Part shown: one piece after another, positions 45,650-57,714 of the stretch
Layout: each line of letters begins with the position of its first letter
Position numbering within the stretch: the first letter of the stretch is position 1
Assembly (NCBI RefSeq): GCF_032854445.1
Contig: NC_088296.1
Coordinates: 15,737,485-15,801,484, forward strand
Origin: Liolophura sinensis
Taxonomy: Eukaryota > Mollusca > Polyplacophora > Chitonida > Chitonidae
Direction of reading: 5' to 3'
DNA length: 64,000 bases
Notes under the pieces: model-generated
The model's database searches: none
Told to the model about the DNA's origin: nothing
What the model saw: only the letters and a program-made list of their open reading frames with translations
Made by a program: the position numbers and the translations under genes

Positions 45650-47380
45650 TATTGTGGTGAGTACTAGTCCAGTAGAGTTGTGATGAGTACTAGTCCAGTA
45701 GAGTTGTGGTGACTACTAGTCCAGTAGAGTTGTGGTGAGTACTAGTCCAGCAGAGTTGTGGTGAGTACTAGTCCAGTAGGGTTGCAATGAGTACTAGTCC
45801 AGTAGGGTTGTGGTGAGTACCAGTCTAGTAGGGTTGTGGTGAGTGATAGTCTAGTAGGGTTGTGTTGAGTACTAGTCCAGTAGGGTTCTGGTGAGTACTA
45901 GTCCAGTAGGGTTGTAGTGAGTACTAGTTCAGTAGAGTTGTGGCGAGTACTAGTCCAGTAGAGTTGTGGTGAGTACTAGTCCAGTAGGGTTGTGGTGAGT
46001 ACTAGTCTAGTAGGGTTCTGGTGAGTACTAGTCCAGTAGGGTTGTAGTGAGTACTAGTTCAGTAGAGTTGTGGCGAGTACTAGTCCAGTAGAGTTGTGGT
46101 GAGTACTAGTCCAGTAGGGTTGTGGTGAGTACTAGTCTAGTAGGGTTGTGGTGAGTACTAGTCCAGTAGAGTTGTGGTGAGTACTAGTCCAGTAGTGTTG
46201 TGGTGAGTACTAGTTCAGTAGAATTGATTTTGATTTTTTTGATTGGTGTTTTACGCCGTACTCATAAATATTTCACTTATATGATGGCGGCCAGCATTAG
46301 GGTGGGTGGAAACCGGGCAGAACCCGGGGGAAACCCACGACCATCCGCAGGTAGCTGGCAGAGAAAGCGGCCGGAGAGAAAGCCAGCATGAGCTGGACTT
46401 GAACTCACAGCGACCGCATTGGTGAGAGACTCCTGGGTCATTACGCTGCGCTAGCGCGCTAACCAACTGAGCCATGGAGGTCCCCCAGTAAAATTGTGGT
46501 GAGTACTAGTCTAGTAGGGTTGTGGGGAGTAATAGTCCAGTAGTGTTGTGGGGAGTACTAGTCCAGTAGGGTTGTGATGAGTACTAGTCTAGTAGGGTTG
46601 TGGTGAGTACTAGTCCAGTAGGGTTGTGGTGAGTACTAGTCCAGTAGGTTTGTGGTGAGTACTAGTCTAGTAGTGTTGTGGTGAGTACTAGTCCAGTAGA
46701 GTTGTGGTGAGTACTAGTCCAGTAGGGTTGTGGTGAGTACTAGTCCAGTAGGGTTGTGGTGAGTACTAGTCCAGTAGATCTGTGGTGAGTACTAGTCCAG
46801 TAGGGTTGTGGTGAGCACTAGTCTAGTAGAGTTGTGGTGAGAACTAGTCCAGTAGGGTTGTGGTGAGTACTAGTCCAGTAGGGTTGTGGTGAGTACAAGT
46901 CCAGTTGAGTTGTGGTGAGTACTAGTCCAGTAGGGTTGTGGTGACTACTAGTCCAGTAGTGTTGTGGTGAGTACTAGTCCAGTAGGGTTGTAATGAGTAC
47001 TAGTCCAGTAGAGTTGTGGTGAGTACTAGTCCAATAGGGTTGTGGTGAGTACTAGTCCAGTAGAGTTGTGGTGAGTAGTAGTCTAGTAGTGTTGTGGTGA
47101 GTACTAGTCCAGTAGAGTTGTGGTGAGTACTTGTTTAGTAGGGTTATGGTGAGTACTAGTCTAGTAGTGTTGTGGTGAGTACTAGTCCAGTAGATCTGTG
47201 GTGAGTACTAGTCCAGTAGGGTTGTGGTGAGTACTAGTCTAGTAGGGTTGTGGTGAGTACTATTAGTCCAGTAGGGTTGTGGTCAGTACTAGTCCAGTAG
47301 GTTTGTAGTCAGTACTACTCTAGTAGGGTTGTGGTGAGTGCTAGTCCAGTAGGATTGTGGTGAGTATTAGTCTAGCACGC
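45650..47380. repeat. 26-bp minisatellite, about 55 copies
   Basis: The unit contains GTGGTGAGTACTAGTCCAG. Single-base variants (CTAG for CCAG, GAGTT for GGGTT, ATCTG) recur in blocks. A higher-order repeat of several units at 45875-45990 reappears at 45995-46110. A SINE-A at 46213-46487 splits the array. It probably lies in an intron of the scaffold gene or just upstream. Confidence 0.95.
46213..46487 (-). mobile_element. SINE-A inserted in the minisatellite
   Basis: Near-full antisense copy (GATTGGTGTTTTACGCCGTA to GAGCCATGGAGGTCCCC). Flanks CAGTAGAATTG and CAGTAAAATTG form an 11-bp target-site duplication with one mismatch. Both derive from the array unit, so the array predates the insertion. 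Confidence 0.93.
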
Positions 47381-47384
47381 ATCC

Positions 47385-47965
47385 CAAGAGGATTATTAGT
47401 CTTAATTTACTCGAGAACAATATGGCAAAGCAAGATACAAGAGCCGTTTTCATTAAAATTACTATTACATGTAATTGTTCGTTTTCATATTTTCTTATCT
47501 AGGACGAGTGTTCACCGTTCATGAACTGTGTTTACAATACAATCAGCTGTGACTGCTGTGTGCCCTGTAACCAATCAAACATGTCAAGTCAATAGCTCAG
47601 TCCAATGCTTGTATTCAGCATGCCCAGTAACAGTATAATAACCTACCAAAAATCAATAAGCATACATTTTACATGAATCTGTCAGGTAAATATGGAATAA
47701 CATGAAAAACAAAATACTTCCTATTTTCGTATTAGACTGTTACTGGTAATGATGACATATACTGAAACACTTTTAAAAAAGCATACACTGTAAATGACAA
47801 ACAAGTAGTATTAACTTATTTTTAACGGTAAACAGGTTTATCAGTCGACAAACCACAGAAGACCAGGTATCACACCAGAATTTACCACTCATAAATGCTA
47901 TGTTTATCTCAATATTCTTTTTTTCTTCTGCAGAGTTACATATAAATTTCACAGACCCCTAGCTT
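47385..47965. other. Spacer or intron, nothing recognised
   Basis: AT-rich sequence without exon or repeat signal. Confidence 0.5.
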
Positions 47966-47967
47966 CA

Positions 47968-48250
47968 AACAAAATGGAGGGGCATCCGTGGCTCAGTTGG
48001 TTAGCGCGCTAGCGCAGCGTAATGACCCAGGAGTCTCTCACCAATGCAGTTGCTGTAAGTTCAAGTTCAGCTCATGCTGGCTTCCTCTCTGGCCGTACGT
48101 GGGAAGGTCTGTCAGCAACCTGCGGATGGTCGTGGGTTTCCCTGGGGCTCTGCCCGGTTTCCACCCACCATAATGCTGGCTGCCGTTGTATAAGTGAAAT
48201 ATTCTTGAGCACAGCGTAAAACACCAATCAAAAAAAAATCAAAAAAAAAA
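47968..48250 (+). mobile_element. SINE-A, full length
   Basis: Head CCGTGGCTCAGTTGGTTAGC, B-box AGTTCAAGTTCAGC, intact core and 3' GTAAAACACCAATCAAAAAA, with an A-rich tail. The best-preserved copy for defining the consensus. Confidence 0.95.
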
Positions 48251-48985
48251 ATCAAACAAAATGGGCAATGTCGCATTTTTCCAAAAGAACACTTTTTAGC
48301 CTGAAAACTAGTTTTAAAGTTCACGGTTTTCTGCTTGCGTCTTTAACGATAAATGTGATTAATAAACATTCTACATATATTTAGCAGTAAAAATAATGCA
48401 CTCAGCACTAACCTATGCATTTGTATAGGGTAATCCTCCTGATTTTCAGGATATGTTAAATGAAGAACTATATATGTTGTTTGCTGGATGTACTAACCAT
48501 GTGGGAAAAATATTTGTCCCTTTTACAATTAGGCCTACAATGTATATTGGTTAAAAAGTGTAGGCAAGATGTCCCAAAAAATAGAAGAATTGTAATAAAT
48601 TCACTTACTTCAGTGTTATTCATTTTCAAGGTGTGTGGGTATACATGCACAGCTAGGAGCACTGTGCAGTCGTTGATTAATTCACAATCTATGACATAGC
48701 AGATTTCGGCGACAGGCCTGATTTTAGTTAAGCTCTGTTTATTTATGTTGCATACAGAATAAGTTTTTGACTTATTACATGATCCATTCAAGTTTCAGTT
48801 GTCAAAGAAATTGGCATGAAACCAGTAGGTTTATTACAAGGTCAACAGCTACCTGTAGCATACACTACTTCTTTACAAAACTGCCCAGGTAGCTGCCTAC
48901 TTTAATAAAAGCTCCAAAGTTTATTCACTTAATTCTCGGTCAGGTAGTTGGTCACTATTCCAGGGTAGACTATTCCTCAAAAAGA
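48251..48985. other. Spacer or intron with one exon-like segment
   Basis: On the minus strand AACTAAAATCAG precedes a 110-nt frame (segment AEICYVIDCELINDC) ending at GTAAGTGAAT at about 48608. The donor is strong, but the polypyrimidine tract is poor and the phase does not match the scaffold exon, so it is not called as coding. Confidence 0.25.
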
Positions 48986-48987
48986 TA

Positions 48988-49355
48988 ATGAGTGAGTGAG
49001 CGCTTGGGGTTTAACATTGTGCTCAACAATTGTTCAGTCATATGACAACAAAGGAGTCATAAGAGTGCATGTATGTATAATGTGCCTCCTTGTTGCAGGA
49101 CGGATTTCCACCGCTCTTTTATCTACCTCTGCTTCACTGAGACGACTTACCGAAGGCAAGTAAGCCGGCCCGCCCAAGCCATTATACTGGTACGGGTCAA
49201 CCAGTCATTGCACTATCCCCTTCATGCTGAACACCAAGCAAGGAAGTTACAACTTCCTCTTTTAAGGCCTTAGGTGTGACTTGACTCAGGACTGATCCTG
49301 GATCTACCGCTCCCAATGCGGACGCTCTACCAACTGTGCTATACGGGCCGGTTAA
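48988..49355 (-). mobile_element. SINE-B, full length, antisense
   Basis: GAGTGAGTGAGCGCTTGGGG to the head complement CAACTGTGCTATACGGGCCG. Confidence 0.93.
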
Positions 49356-50440
49356 AAGATAATGAAAGCCATGTGAAAAGCCTGTAATTTGCAGAATTGT
49401 GTGTGGTGGCAAAGCTTACAACACTTACTACAGGAAGAAATGCACCAACTGCTGCATCAACGTGCACACTCAAAACTGTTATCAGGTTTTTTTTAATATT
49501 TTTTAAATTACTCCCACCTACTTTATTTCTTCTAATTTTGGGGACACCTGGTCTTGCACATTTTAGCCAATATAATTTTCTATGTAACTGTACCAGGAAT
49601 ACTGGGTATGGTTAGACCATCTAATGAACAACATACTCATATCTTTACTTTTCCAAAAGGCTGGTAAAGAAATGTGATATTCTACTTTCAACACTACTAA
49701 TATCTGTCCCAAATATTAGAAGAATTAGGTACAAGCTTTACTCACATTGACATGGCTGTGAAAACATTGTCTTGATAAATGGAAGAAAATACACAACTAC
49801 CTCAAATTTTTTTTGGGGGGGGGGTGATGGGGGGAGGGGGGAGACATAATTTACGTATAACATACCAGTACTATAAGTTCTAGTTACTATCAACTGTGGT
49901 TCTCAGAATATCATTCATTGTGTTTCCCTTCCTGTTATCTTCCACCTGGTTTCCTGTTAGCTCAGCCATTTCAAGACAGAGGTAACTTGACATACCTAGA
50001 ATTGTGCAGTTTCGAATTACATGTACTTTTGTAATTAAACTTGCTAGCATCACACCACACATCACATTACACAACAACATCTACACTATGTAAGGCCGCT
50101 TTACTGTAAGCTAAGACGTAGAGGAAAATTTATCCTATAACATTTAGTGCACGATACTGTGGAAAGCATTCAGTCAAATAAAACTGATAATGACGGATTC
50201 CATTATAACACTCACCATATCACAACAACACAATTTCCTTCTCCAGAAAGCCTTGGTATACACAAACTAAAGTTGTTACAGCATTATAAAGCAACTGAGA
50301 AGGCCACATAAGCAGTCGCTGACATACGTCTAGGAAGCCATACTAAGTCTACGCGTCATACAGACGCCAAATTCCGATACATATAATACAGAACATTAAA
50401 ATATGATCGCATTTTTTTATCTACAAAAAACAACACTAAT
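49356..50440. other. Spacer, nothing firm
   Basis: A G-rich tract is at 49813-49842. There is a donor-like ACTTAC at about 49427 on the minus strand without a usable frame. Confidence 0.4.
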
Positions 50441-50700
50441 ATCTAATCGCTCACCACGTCAAAACGTCGATCCTCACATCGCAATGGCAGGACTCGGGGT
50501 GGAGGAGACAATTAACTTGGTTATGTGACAGTGAAATTTAACACGATCAACAAATTTCACGCTCAATTGGTATATTTTTACGTCAAATTGCAGCTTTTCC
50601 GGTTTGGGAATATTTGCGTGACGTCATTAAAGGGAGATAATAGGGGGCGTAACGTTGTAAATCTTGTCTCTACAACAGTTGTCCGCCCTTCGTCGGTGTT
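50440..50700. promoter_or_regulatory. CpG-containing, promoter-like patch
   Basis: Locally enriched in CpG (ACGTCAAAACGTCG, GACGTCAT, GGGGGCGTAACG, CCTTCGTCGG) in an otherwise CpG-poor region. On the minus strand GTTTTGACGTG precedes GTGAGCG, a possible donor of a non-coding first exon. It is a candidate start for the scaffold gene, which would imply an 8-kb first intron. Position and composition are the only support. Confidence 0.25.
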
Positions 50701-51835
50701 TGCCAATTCATGGATTTTAACTGCACGGGTTCATTAATAAATATAGTAAGCCTGAAAGAGTAAAGTGTATGGAAGAGCAGCGGCCACACGTGATAAATTA
50801 TTACACGGAATCACTAGTCATCTAGGTTGATGGTTTGGGGTTGATGGTTGGTATACGAATGACGTCTTGATTCACTTTCAGATCAGAGTGCACATTTAAC
50901 AATCTAATATCTCGTTTCAGGATGTTTTGAATTTAACTTTTGAAACATTTTCCAGGTGATAGATGGATTGCGATCAGAATGCATGAACATGAAATCTGAA
51001 ACGAAGAATAAGTTTTTCAGGGAAATGCCCCTCCACCCAAGAAGAAGGGAGTCCTTCTTGAGATATGTATATGTATCTTCTTATATACCTGAAAAACCTG
51101 TAGCTCTACTTTATACATATTTTCCGTCAATGGTTGGGAACGTTCTGAAATAATCCCGTCGACGAACCTTCTACAGGAACTCGCGACCAGTTCAGCGCCC
51201 CCTTCCCCTTCCCTCAGACCCTGTCGTGCTCTTCCTCCCACGAGGTTGTTTTGGTAGTTTCAAATATCACCGTTAACGTCACGACTGCAGGCAACATAAT
51301 TACATGTCTAATTTATGGACTTACCCACTGGGACCATAAAAAAACTGTAGTTTAAAGCTTATAAGGTTTATTGTATTGTTGTGTGTTGTGACACATTCTA
51401 AACAGCATAATAAGAAATATTTTGAGTTCATTAAAAAGCTGGTTTTAGCAATTGTTTTCGCAGATTAATAGCCCAGGAGGTAAAAACGTGCTTAACTAAG
51501 CAGAACTCATGGACTGACGTCATTGTTGAGAGATATATTCCTAGGAGATATTCTTTTGATTTACGTTGGTTTACATCACTCTTTTTAATGATTTTTGGCC
51601 GGATGCCATGAATCAAAATTTTGACAAAAAAAAAAACAACTCCAAATATTAAAGAAAAATGTCGACATTACGACCCTCACTTCGGGCGCCATTATTGCCC
51701 AACCATGACACCATATCCAGACTTTCATACCAAGGCCCCAACTTTCTAAATGAAATTGTATACAGTACATACAATGATGTTTAACACAGACACACATTAA
51801 TAGTGAAAAAAATTTACACGACCATTATACTGAGT
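50701..51835. other. Spacer with a pyrimidine-rich tract
   Basis: CCCCCTTCCCCTTCCCTCAG at about 51198-51217 resembles a plus-strand acceptor, but no coding frame continues from it. Confidence 0.35.
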
Positions 51836-51854
51836 AGCTTGCATACATCATCTT

Positions 51855-51980
51855 TATGCATGCCTACACATATACACATCTTGTTGACATCGCGGGCTGC
51901 ACAAATAAATGTGTACCTGTGATACACGTCTTGTTTACACCGCGCGCTGCACAAACAAATGTGTACAAAATATGATATAC
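51855..51980. repeat. Direct duplication of about 57 bp
   Basis: ACACATCTTGTTGACATCGC with GGGCTGCACAAATAAATG is repeated as ACACGTCTTGTTTACACCGC with GCGCTGCACAAACAAATG; each is followed by TGTAC. Confidence 0.8.
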
Positions 51981-51984
51981 ATTT

Positions 51985-52840
51985 GTAGTAATCTAATATC
52001 AGTATCGTAACTATATTTTTAGTGCACAGGTTTTTTTTCTTTGATCAGTGTGTGAGTGTTTCAAATTGTAATATTATAGTATAGGCTATTATATATATAC
52101 TTCTTAGAATGCTCGCAGCAATGGTGTGCTTGGTGTCTTTGAAATGGCGATCCAGTGAGTCAGCGCAATGCGCCACCATTAAATCATATCTTGTAGCACG
52201 GTTTGAAATACGTTGTCAGCACTAATCTCAACACCAACAAGAATGGCCCATAAATTAGATTCGCCTATACTCGCAGGCTAATTCAACACAGTCCTGTATT
52301 CTGGAAAAAACTGTGAATTTTTGACTAAACTAGTTTACGACGCTGAAGTACAGATCGCAACTGCCAAGAGCCTGGGACAATAATGGCATCCTAATCTCAC
52401 ACACTTTTTTTTTATAATTTTGATAGCAAAATTTTAAACGCAGCCAGCAACCACCAAGTTCCCACATTATTCACCTATATGCAGAAAATGGCAAGAATAT
52501 GATGCCTGGATGGAAATCAGCGAAGTGCCTCATCTGATTACAAGAAGACTACTAACAGAAGGCGACTAACTTCACCAGTAATCTGGTAAGGTGGCTCACC
52601 ACGCGTAATATCTACGGAATGGCCATGTCACGTCTGCATGAGCCTGAACTCTCGTCTGCAAGTCTCGTGTGAATAACAGGAAAACCAGGTCTGATTTGTG
52701 ATAAGCGGATATGGCATTTGAAGGGAGTCCACTTGAAACGTTAACTTTATCACAGAAAAATAGCATGAATTTAAAAAAAATGTTACAAGCACTCTATAAG
52801 ATGATGTCATAATACCAGTGGCTTATCTAATCAGTTTTAG
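51985..52840. other. Spacer, nothing recognised
   Basis: No exon or known repeat supported. Confidence 0.45.
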
Positions 52841-52844
52841 CGGA

Positions 52845-53065
52845 TCGAATGAGTGTGAGTGCTTAGGGTTTAACGTCGTACTTAACAATTTTTCAGTCAT
52901 AAGACGACGAAGGAGTTCTTAGAGTGCATGTGAGTGCATTTCTTTGCTCAAACCTCTCTTCGCTGAACGCCAAGCAAGGCAGCAACAAGTACCATTTTAA
53001 GATTTTTGGTACGACCTAGACCGAGTTTGATCCCAGTCCCCAGTCTCCCGGGCATTACACGCAGA
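52845..53065 (-). mobile_element. SINE-B / SINE-C hybrid, antisense
   Basis: 52845-52935 matches the SINE-B 3' half (GCTTAGGGTTTAACGTCGTA, CAGTCATAAGACGACGAAGG). 52945-53065 continues as the SINE-C 5' half (CGCTGAACGCCAAGCAAGGC, AGCAACAAGTACCATTTTAA, GACCTAGACCG). Confidence 0.75.
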
Positions 53066-53239
53066 AATAATGATAGGGAGCCGTTATTAAAATATTGGGT
53101 TGGCCCATCAAAAATTTGATAAAAGGACCAACTTAAAACTTTTATGAGAAAAAATTTAAAAAGATACAAGGGTGGTTTCCATTTCCAATACCAGTCATAC
53201 CAACTATCGAGGGAAGTTTTACGTCAGCTGGTTTGGGAG

Positions 53240-53345
53240 TTGTTTAGTGAGATGCATCTAGTTTCGGCTGCGTGGACGGTTTCCTCCACCTATATATGTG
53301 AAATATTTCGGAGAATGGCATTAAAACAACAAATAATATCACCTG
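53240..53345 (+). mobile_element. Very diverged SINE-like tail
   Basis: GGTTTCCTCCACCTATATAT and GTGAAATATTTCGGAGAATG recall the SINE-A 3' end. Confidence 0.35.
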
Positions 53346-53884
53346 AGTTATTTAGACGCAATGGGGCACAGACTTCAAACCTGCTTGGTAATTTTGAATC
53401 AGAAATTTTTACACTACATAATTACTAATTAATCTAATTTTTAGGACCGATGTAAGAAATGCTGAAACAAAGAATAACATTTCTCTCCTAGTTTTTAAAC
53501 AAAGTAAAGATATGTCTGTGTTGTTCATTTGATGGACTAACATCATGAAAAAAAAGAAACTAAATATTCTTACTGCAATTACATGTACATTAGTCAAAAA
53601 GAGCAGAAAATTTGAAGGATTAGTGTGCCTATAAACACATTATGTGGGTACGTTATATGAATAAATAGCGCTCTGTTACATCCATGGTGATTTAGCTGTT
53701 CAGCTAAAATGTGACACAGGCCTTTAATATAATTCAGATAAGCGTGTATTTTAAGACATGTCCTGTTTTATAGGACATTAGTGAAGTGCTATAGGGGTTT
53801 GGTATTTCAAGCGGAACAAAAGACATGATCCGTATGAACACTGAGATGACGTATGTGCGTTTTTCCTTCGGCAAATATAGTTCA

Positions 53885-54168
53885 TTTACTTATTTTATTT
53901 GATTGGTGTTTTAGTATACAAAAATAATAAAATAGTATATATAAGTATATTTCACTTACGCGACGGCGGCCAGCATTATGGTGGGTGGAAACGGGGCAGA
54001 GCCCGGGGGAAACTCACGACCATCCGCAGGTTGCTGCCAAACCTTCCCACTTACGGCCGGAGAGGAGGACAGCATGAGCTGGGCTTGAACTCACAGCGAC
54101 CGCATTGGTGAGAGACTCCTGGGTCATTACGCTTCGCTAGCGCGCTAACCAACTGCGCTATGGCCCCC
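53885..54168 (-). mobile_element. SINE-A, near full length, antisense
   Basis: TTTATTTGATTGGTGTTTTA, ACGCGACGGCGGCCAGCATT, core, GCATTGGTGAGAGACTCCTG and the head complement to CTATGGCCCC. A short (TATA)n insertion sits near the 3' end. Confidence 0.93.
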
Positions 54169-54589
54169 GGCGTATATAGTTAATCCATACTATGATTAAA
54201 GGTTAAATTAGAAAGCACTGTTACAGCACTGCCACTTTATGAATTTCGTGAATAAGACGCGATTTATCTCTATGGCCCAAGAGGGCAGGTGTTCCCGCTA
54301 GGGGGCGTACCACGTGTATGTAAGAATACATGTTTTGGACACCCATTCGACTGCTGCGTCGAATTACTCTTTTACAAGCTTCTATATACAGCACCTTAAA
54401 CAGCATTGTGAAAAGCTTATATAATAATAATAAGCAGTAGTTTTGCGACATCTTCGTGCTTCGTGAGACCTTTTTCTTTCTTTATTGTACTCCACGGTTC
54501 AATCTAACCACCAATTACAAACTCTAGATTTGCTTGTCAACCTGTCGAGATAATGAAATAATATTCCTAAAAATTCCTTCCTTCTCTTG

Positions 54590-54666
54590 CACATCAGGAA
54601 AAAATGTGATGTGACGTCAGAAAAAAAGGTGATGTGACGTCAGAAAAAAAGTGATGTGACGTCAGA
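54590..54666. repeat. Three tandem CRE-bearing units
   Basis: Exact TGACGTCA occurs at 54612-54619, 54635-54642 and 54657-54664, each in the context GTGATGTGACGTCAGA after an A-run. Spacing is 22-23 bp, about two helical turns. Could bind CREB/ATF factors or be a simple satellite. Confidence 0.8.
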
Positions 54667-54669
54667 GTT

Positions 54670-55985
54670 CTACAAGCCGTCTGTGTGGCTCATAAAGCCC
54701 GCCATATTTTTCAAATATTTGAATGCTTTTCAACACTCTCCCAAAAAAATCTCAAAAAAATAAATGAAAGTACTTTCAGCCATAATTTTCAGTTGTTTTT
54801 ATGATGAGCCTTACTTTGCATTTCAGCTTTCTTTTACTTTAAACCCATACAGCTGTGTCACACCACTTGGCCAACACGCACACAACACATCTTTTTATAA
54901 ACAAGATATATTCTGTAACCAGTGTAGAGTTAAATTTATTCAGTAGGTGGGAAATTGTTCTGATTTTTATTATTTTTTCTTCGTTTTCACTTTTTTATTT
55001 ATTTATTTTTTTTTTTTTGAAAACTTTTTGAAAGCTTTAAGAGTTGTAAAAAGAAAAGTTTTTATCGGATGTTTTTGAAATTTGGAGGTTTTTAGGAATA
55101 AGGTTACCAGGCAAGTCCAGGCTACTTTTGGTAACTTTGGTCCACGTGACATGGTGGCCATCTTGGATTGTGATCAAAAGCTTTAAAAATCTGCTTCTCA
55201 AGAACGAACGGGTTCGTCTGGAATTTTATATACTTGTAGAGTGATTCCAGTTAGAACAAGTTCGAAAAAATCTTGGACATGCATTGAAAACTTTGGAAAC
55301 TCGCCACTGGTCGAACTTATGACGTCATAAAAAGTGTACAAGCTCGATAAAGTATATTCTGGTGTATTTGGCAATGCTGATTCCGAATCTGCTTTCGGGT
55401 TTTGCCTATCTTTGTAACCTTTTCAGGCATGGCCAAAAACTTTTTCAGTTAGGTATTTTGGCATGGTTTGTAACTGGAGAACTATGAAAGCTACAAATTT
55501 GAGACTTGCGCCAAATTGTAGCCCAAGACATGTAATTTCTGATGCATGCCAAGGGATTTGCGCTACGGTCTATAGTTTTCTCGCAAGAAATATTAAAAGA
55601 ACACCACCCTACTTCAGAAATAGAAATGTAAAACTGTACATTTAACATAGACTTTGCAGGTATCTGTGTATTACTGTAATTGTGCTTCAGGTAACCTACC
55701 CCCGTAGGTCGGCCGCCTGTCACTCAAACCGAGATATGAACAACTCTCCCTCCTCTCCACAACTATCAACGAACAATTTTCAATGTTTGCACATAAATTC
55801 AGCCCCGCTCGCAAAGCACCATGGGTAATTCTCGACAATTCCTACGGCATTCTCCCGTACCCCCGTGCTATCAAGAATATAAGTCCAAACAAATACGTAA
55901 AGACGGGCTTTGGGATGCCGCATGGAGATTTAACTACCTTACTAAAGCGTATGTCATGGCTTTGGGCTGAAGATCCTTTTATTTT
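54670..55985. other. Spacer, nothing recognised
   Basis: Frames at 55445-55723 and 55783-56079 have no splice or start support. A poly-T tract is at about 55003-55018. Confidence 0.4.

Positions 55986-55988
<3 letters not shown>

Positions 55989-56020
<32 letters not shown>
55989..56020. repeat. (CA)n microsatellite
   Basis: About 16 uninterrupted CA dinucleotides. Confidence 0.98.
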
Positions 56021-56029
56021 CACCGCTTA

Positions 56030-56598
56030 TTCCTTCCACCTATTTAGACCAAAATTCCATATCATTTATAGTCACCTAACATTTCCTGTCACCTACATTC
56101 ACACTCTGTCCTCGCCGCTCTCAAAACTCAATTGAGCTAAGGCAAACCAGATGGGATAATAGTGTAGGGTGACTGCACACGATGTGTCGAGCAACGTGAA
56201 ATGTACATACTTAACCAGGTGATCGCCAAGGCCTAACCCGATCAAGACGTCGTGGTGGTTTTCAGCACTTGATGCACTGTATATGATATCTGGTAGTGTG
56301 GAGTTTTCATTTTTGTCATGCTTTTTCTCCATGTTCCTTTTTTGTAAATGCTGTTACAGTTTGTACATGCAGGTTGAATGTGTTGCATTTTCCATAGTCT
56401 ATGTACTTCGGCAGTTGAATAAAGCTCTTCGTCGTTATGTGTGTAAGCGACTGTTGGTAAACAGATGTTTTCCAAAGCTTAATTTTTCCGATCATGGCAA
56501 ATCAGTTCAGTGCATTACTTCGATAGTGCTTCCTTATTTCACATCCAATTGGGCCTTGCTACTTGGCCCCCGGTATCGCTGTAAGGAATGTAACAGCT
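56030..56598. other. Spacer, nothing firm
   Basis: Overlapping frames on both strands (56242-56475 minus, 56283-56615 plus) are not supported by codon bias or splice sites. Confidence 0.35.
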
Positions 56599-56599
56599 T

Positions 56600-56830
56600 T
56601 AGTTTATTTATTTGATTGGTATTTTATGCCGTACTCAGGAATATTTCACTTATACGACGACGGCCAGCATTATGGTGGGAGGAAAGCGGGCAGAGACCTG
56701 GGGAAACCCATGACGATCAGCAGGCTGCTGCAGACCTTCTCACGTACAGCCGGAGAGCAGGCAGTGGACTTGAACTCATAGCGACCGGATTGGTAGAGGG
56801 CTCCTGGGTCATTGCACGTGCTGGCGTGTG
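56600..56830 (-). mobile_element. SINE-A, antisense, head-truncated
   Basis: TTTATTTGATTGGTATTTTA, TATACGACGACGGCCAGCAT, GGAAACCCATGACGATCAGC and CTCCTGGGTCATTGCACG. Confidence 0.9.
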
Positions 56831-57594
56831 TAGAGCTAAAGAACACCTTAACTATTTTCCATACATGCGTTGCCATCGAAAGTAAATCGAGGAGTAAACC
56901 TAAACAGGCTTACTCCTCCAGGTGAACATAATCAAGCTCCGTGAGTATCTTTATTTGAATAAAGATAAATTAAATGGGGATCAAGCCGGTTACCATATAT
57001 GGCCTTCTTTCGGCCATTTGTACACACCAAAGAAAACCACCCGCCAACCGCTTTGTCTTGTTCTTGGAAACAGCGTTGTTGTCAGCGTGGAAACTAGAAA
57101 AGCAAAATTTGATGAATGGGCGCTCTGTGTAAAGGGTATTCAGTTTGACGTTTAAAAAGATTAAATCAATCAATCGATCAATCGGTCAATAAAAATTAGT
57201 AATCACATGTTATGACTGGGTGACTTTATCCTGCTACCGTACTTGAACAAAGAAGCTTTCGCAACAGGTTTTTCCAGCTTCCATACTTGTACAGGAGGGA
57301 GGTCGCTGACCGTGGAGAAAGAAGAACGAGTAAAAGAAAATGTTCAGTGTTACATACACCTCGGGGTTTAAGACTTTGGCGGTTATACCATGCGTGACTG
57401 ACTTTGAATTAAGGGCATACCGTGTGAAATACTATCGTCCCATTATCCCCCCTCCCGTCCGTCAACCCTACCCAATAACCTATTTAAGACTCCCCCCCAC
57501 CCTCCAAGATATTCTATCTGCCACGTAAAATGCATTCCCAGAGCGTGACCGACTCTCCTTAAACTTCTTCTTCTGTTGCACTCGGTGCTTTGAA

Positions 57595-57714
57595 TTACTT
57601 TATTTGACCCAGAATTGTGTCCAAGACGGTGTTTTTCATTTCGGCGGATTCTAAGATTTCTGGATTGACCCTGAAGTAGCACACAAGCACCACAAGTTCT
57701 CCTGAACTAAACAT
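57595..57714 (-). CDS. Small 39-residue reading frame, unknown
   Basis: ATG at 57712-57714 opens MFSSGELVVLVCYF, RVNPEILESAEMKNTV and LDTILGQIK before TAA. Codon use is balanced and the second half reads like ordinary helical protein, unlike neighbouring AT-driven frames. It may be a short independent frame or the last part of an exon whose other exons I cannot find. CAAATAAAG overlaps the stop and could also act as a poly(A) signal. Function unknown. Confidence 0.25.
   Translation of the reverse strand: MFSSGELVVLVCYFRVNPEILESAEMKNTVLDTILGQIK

Noticed and set aside
46215..48250. tRNA genes suggested by GGCTCAGTTGGTTAGCGCGC heads
   Set aside because: Each head is fused to the SINE-A core and tail and lacks a matching 3' acceptor half; they are SINE promoters, not tRNA genes.
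48610..48720. Possible 5' coding exon of the scaffold gene (AEICYVIDCELINDC)
   Set aside because: Leaves in phase 0 while the scaffold exon enters in phase 1; the compatible frame has stops directly before the donor.
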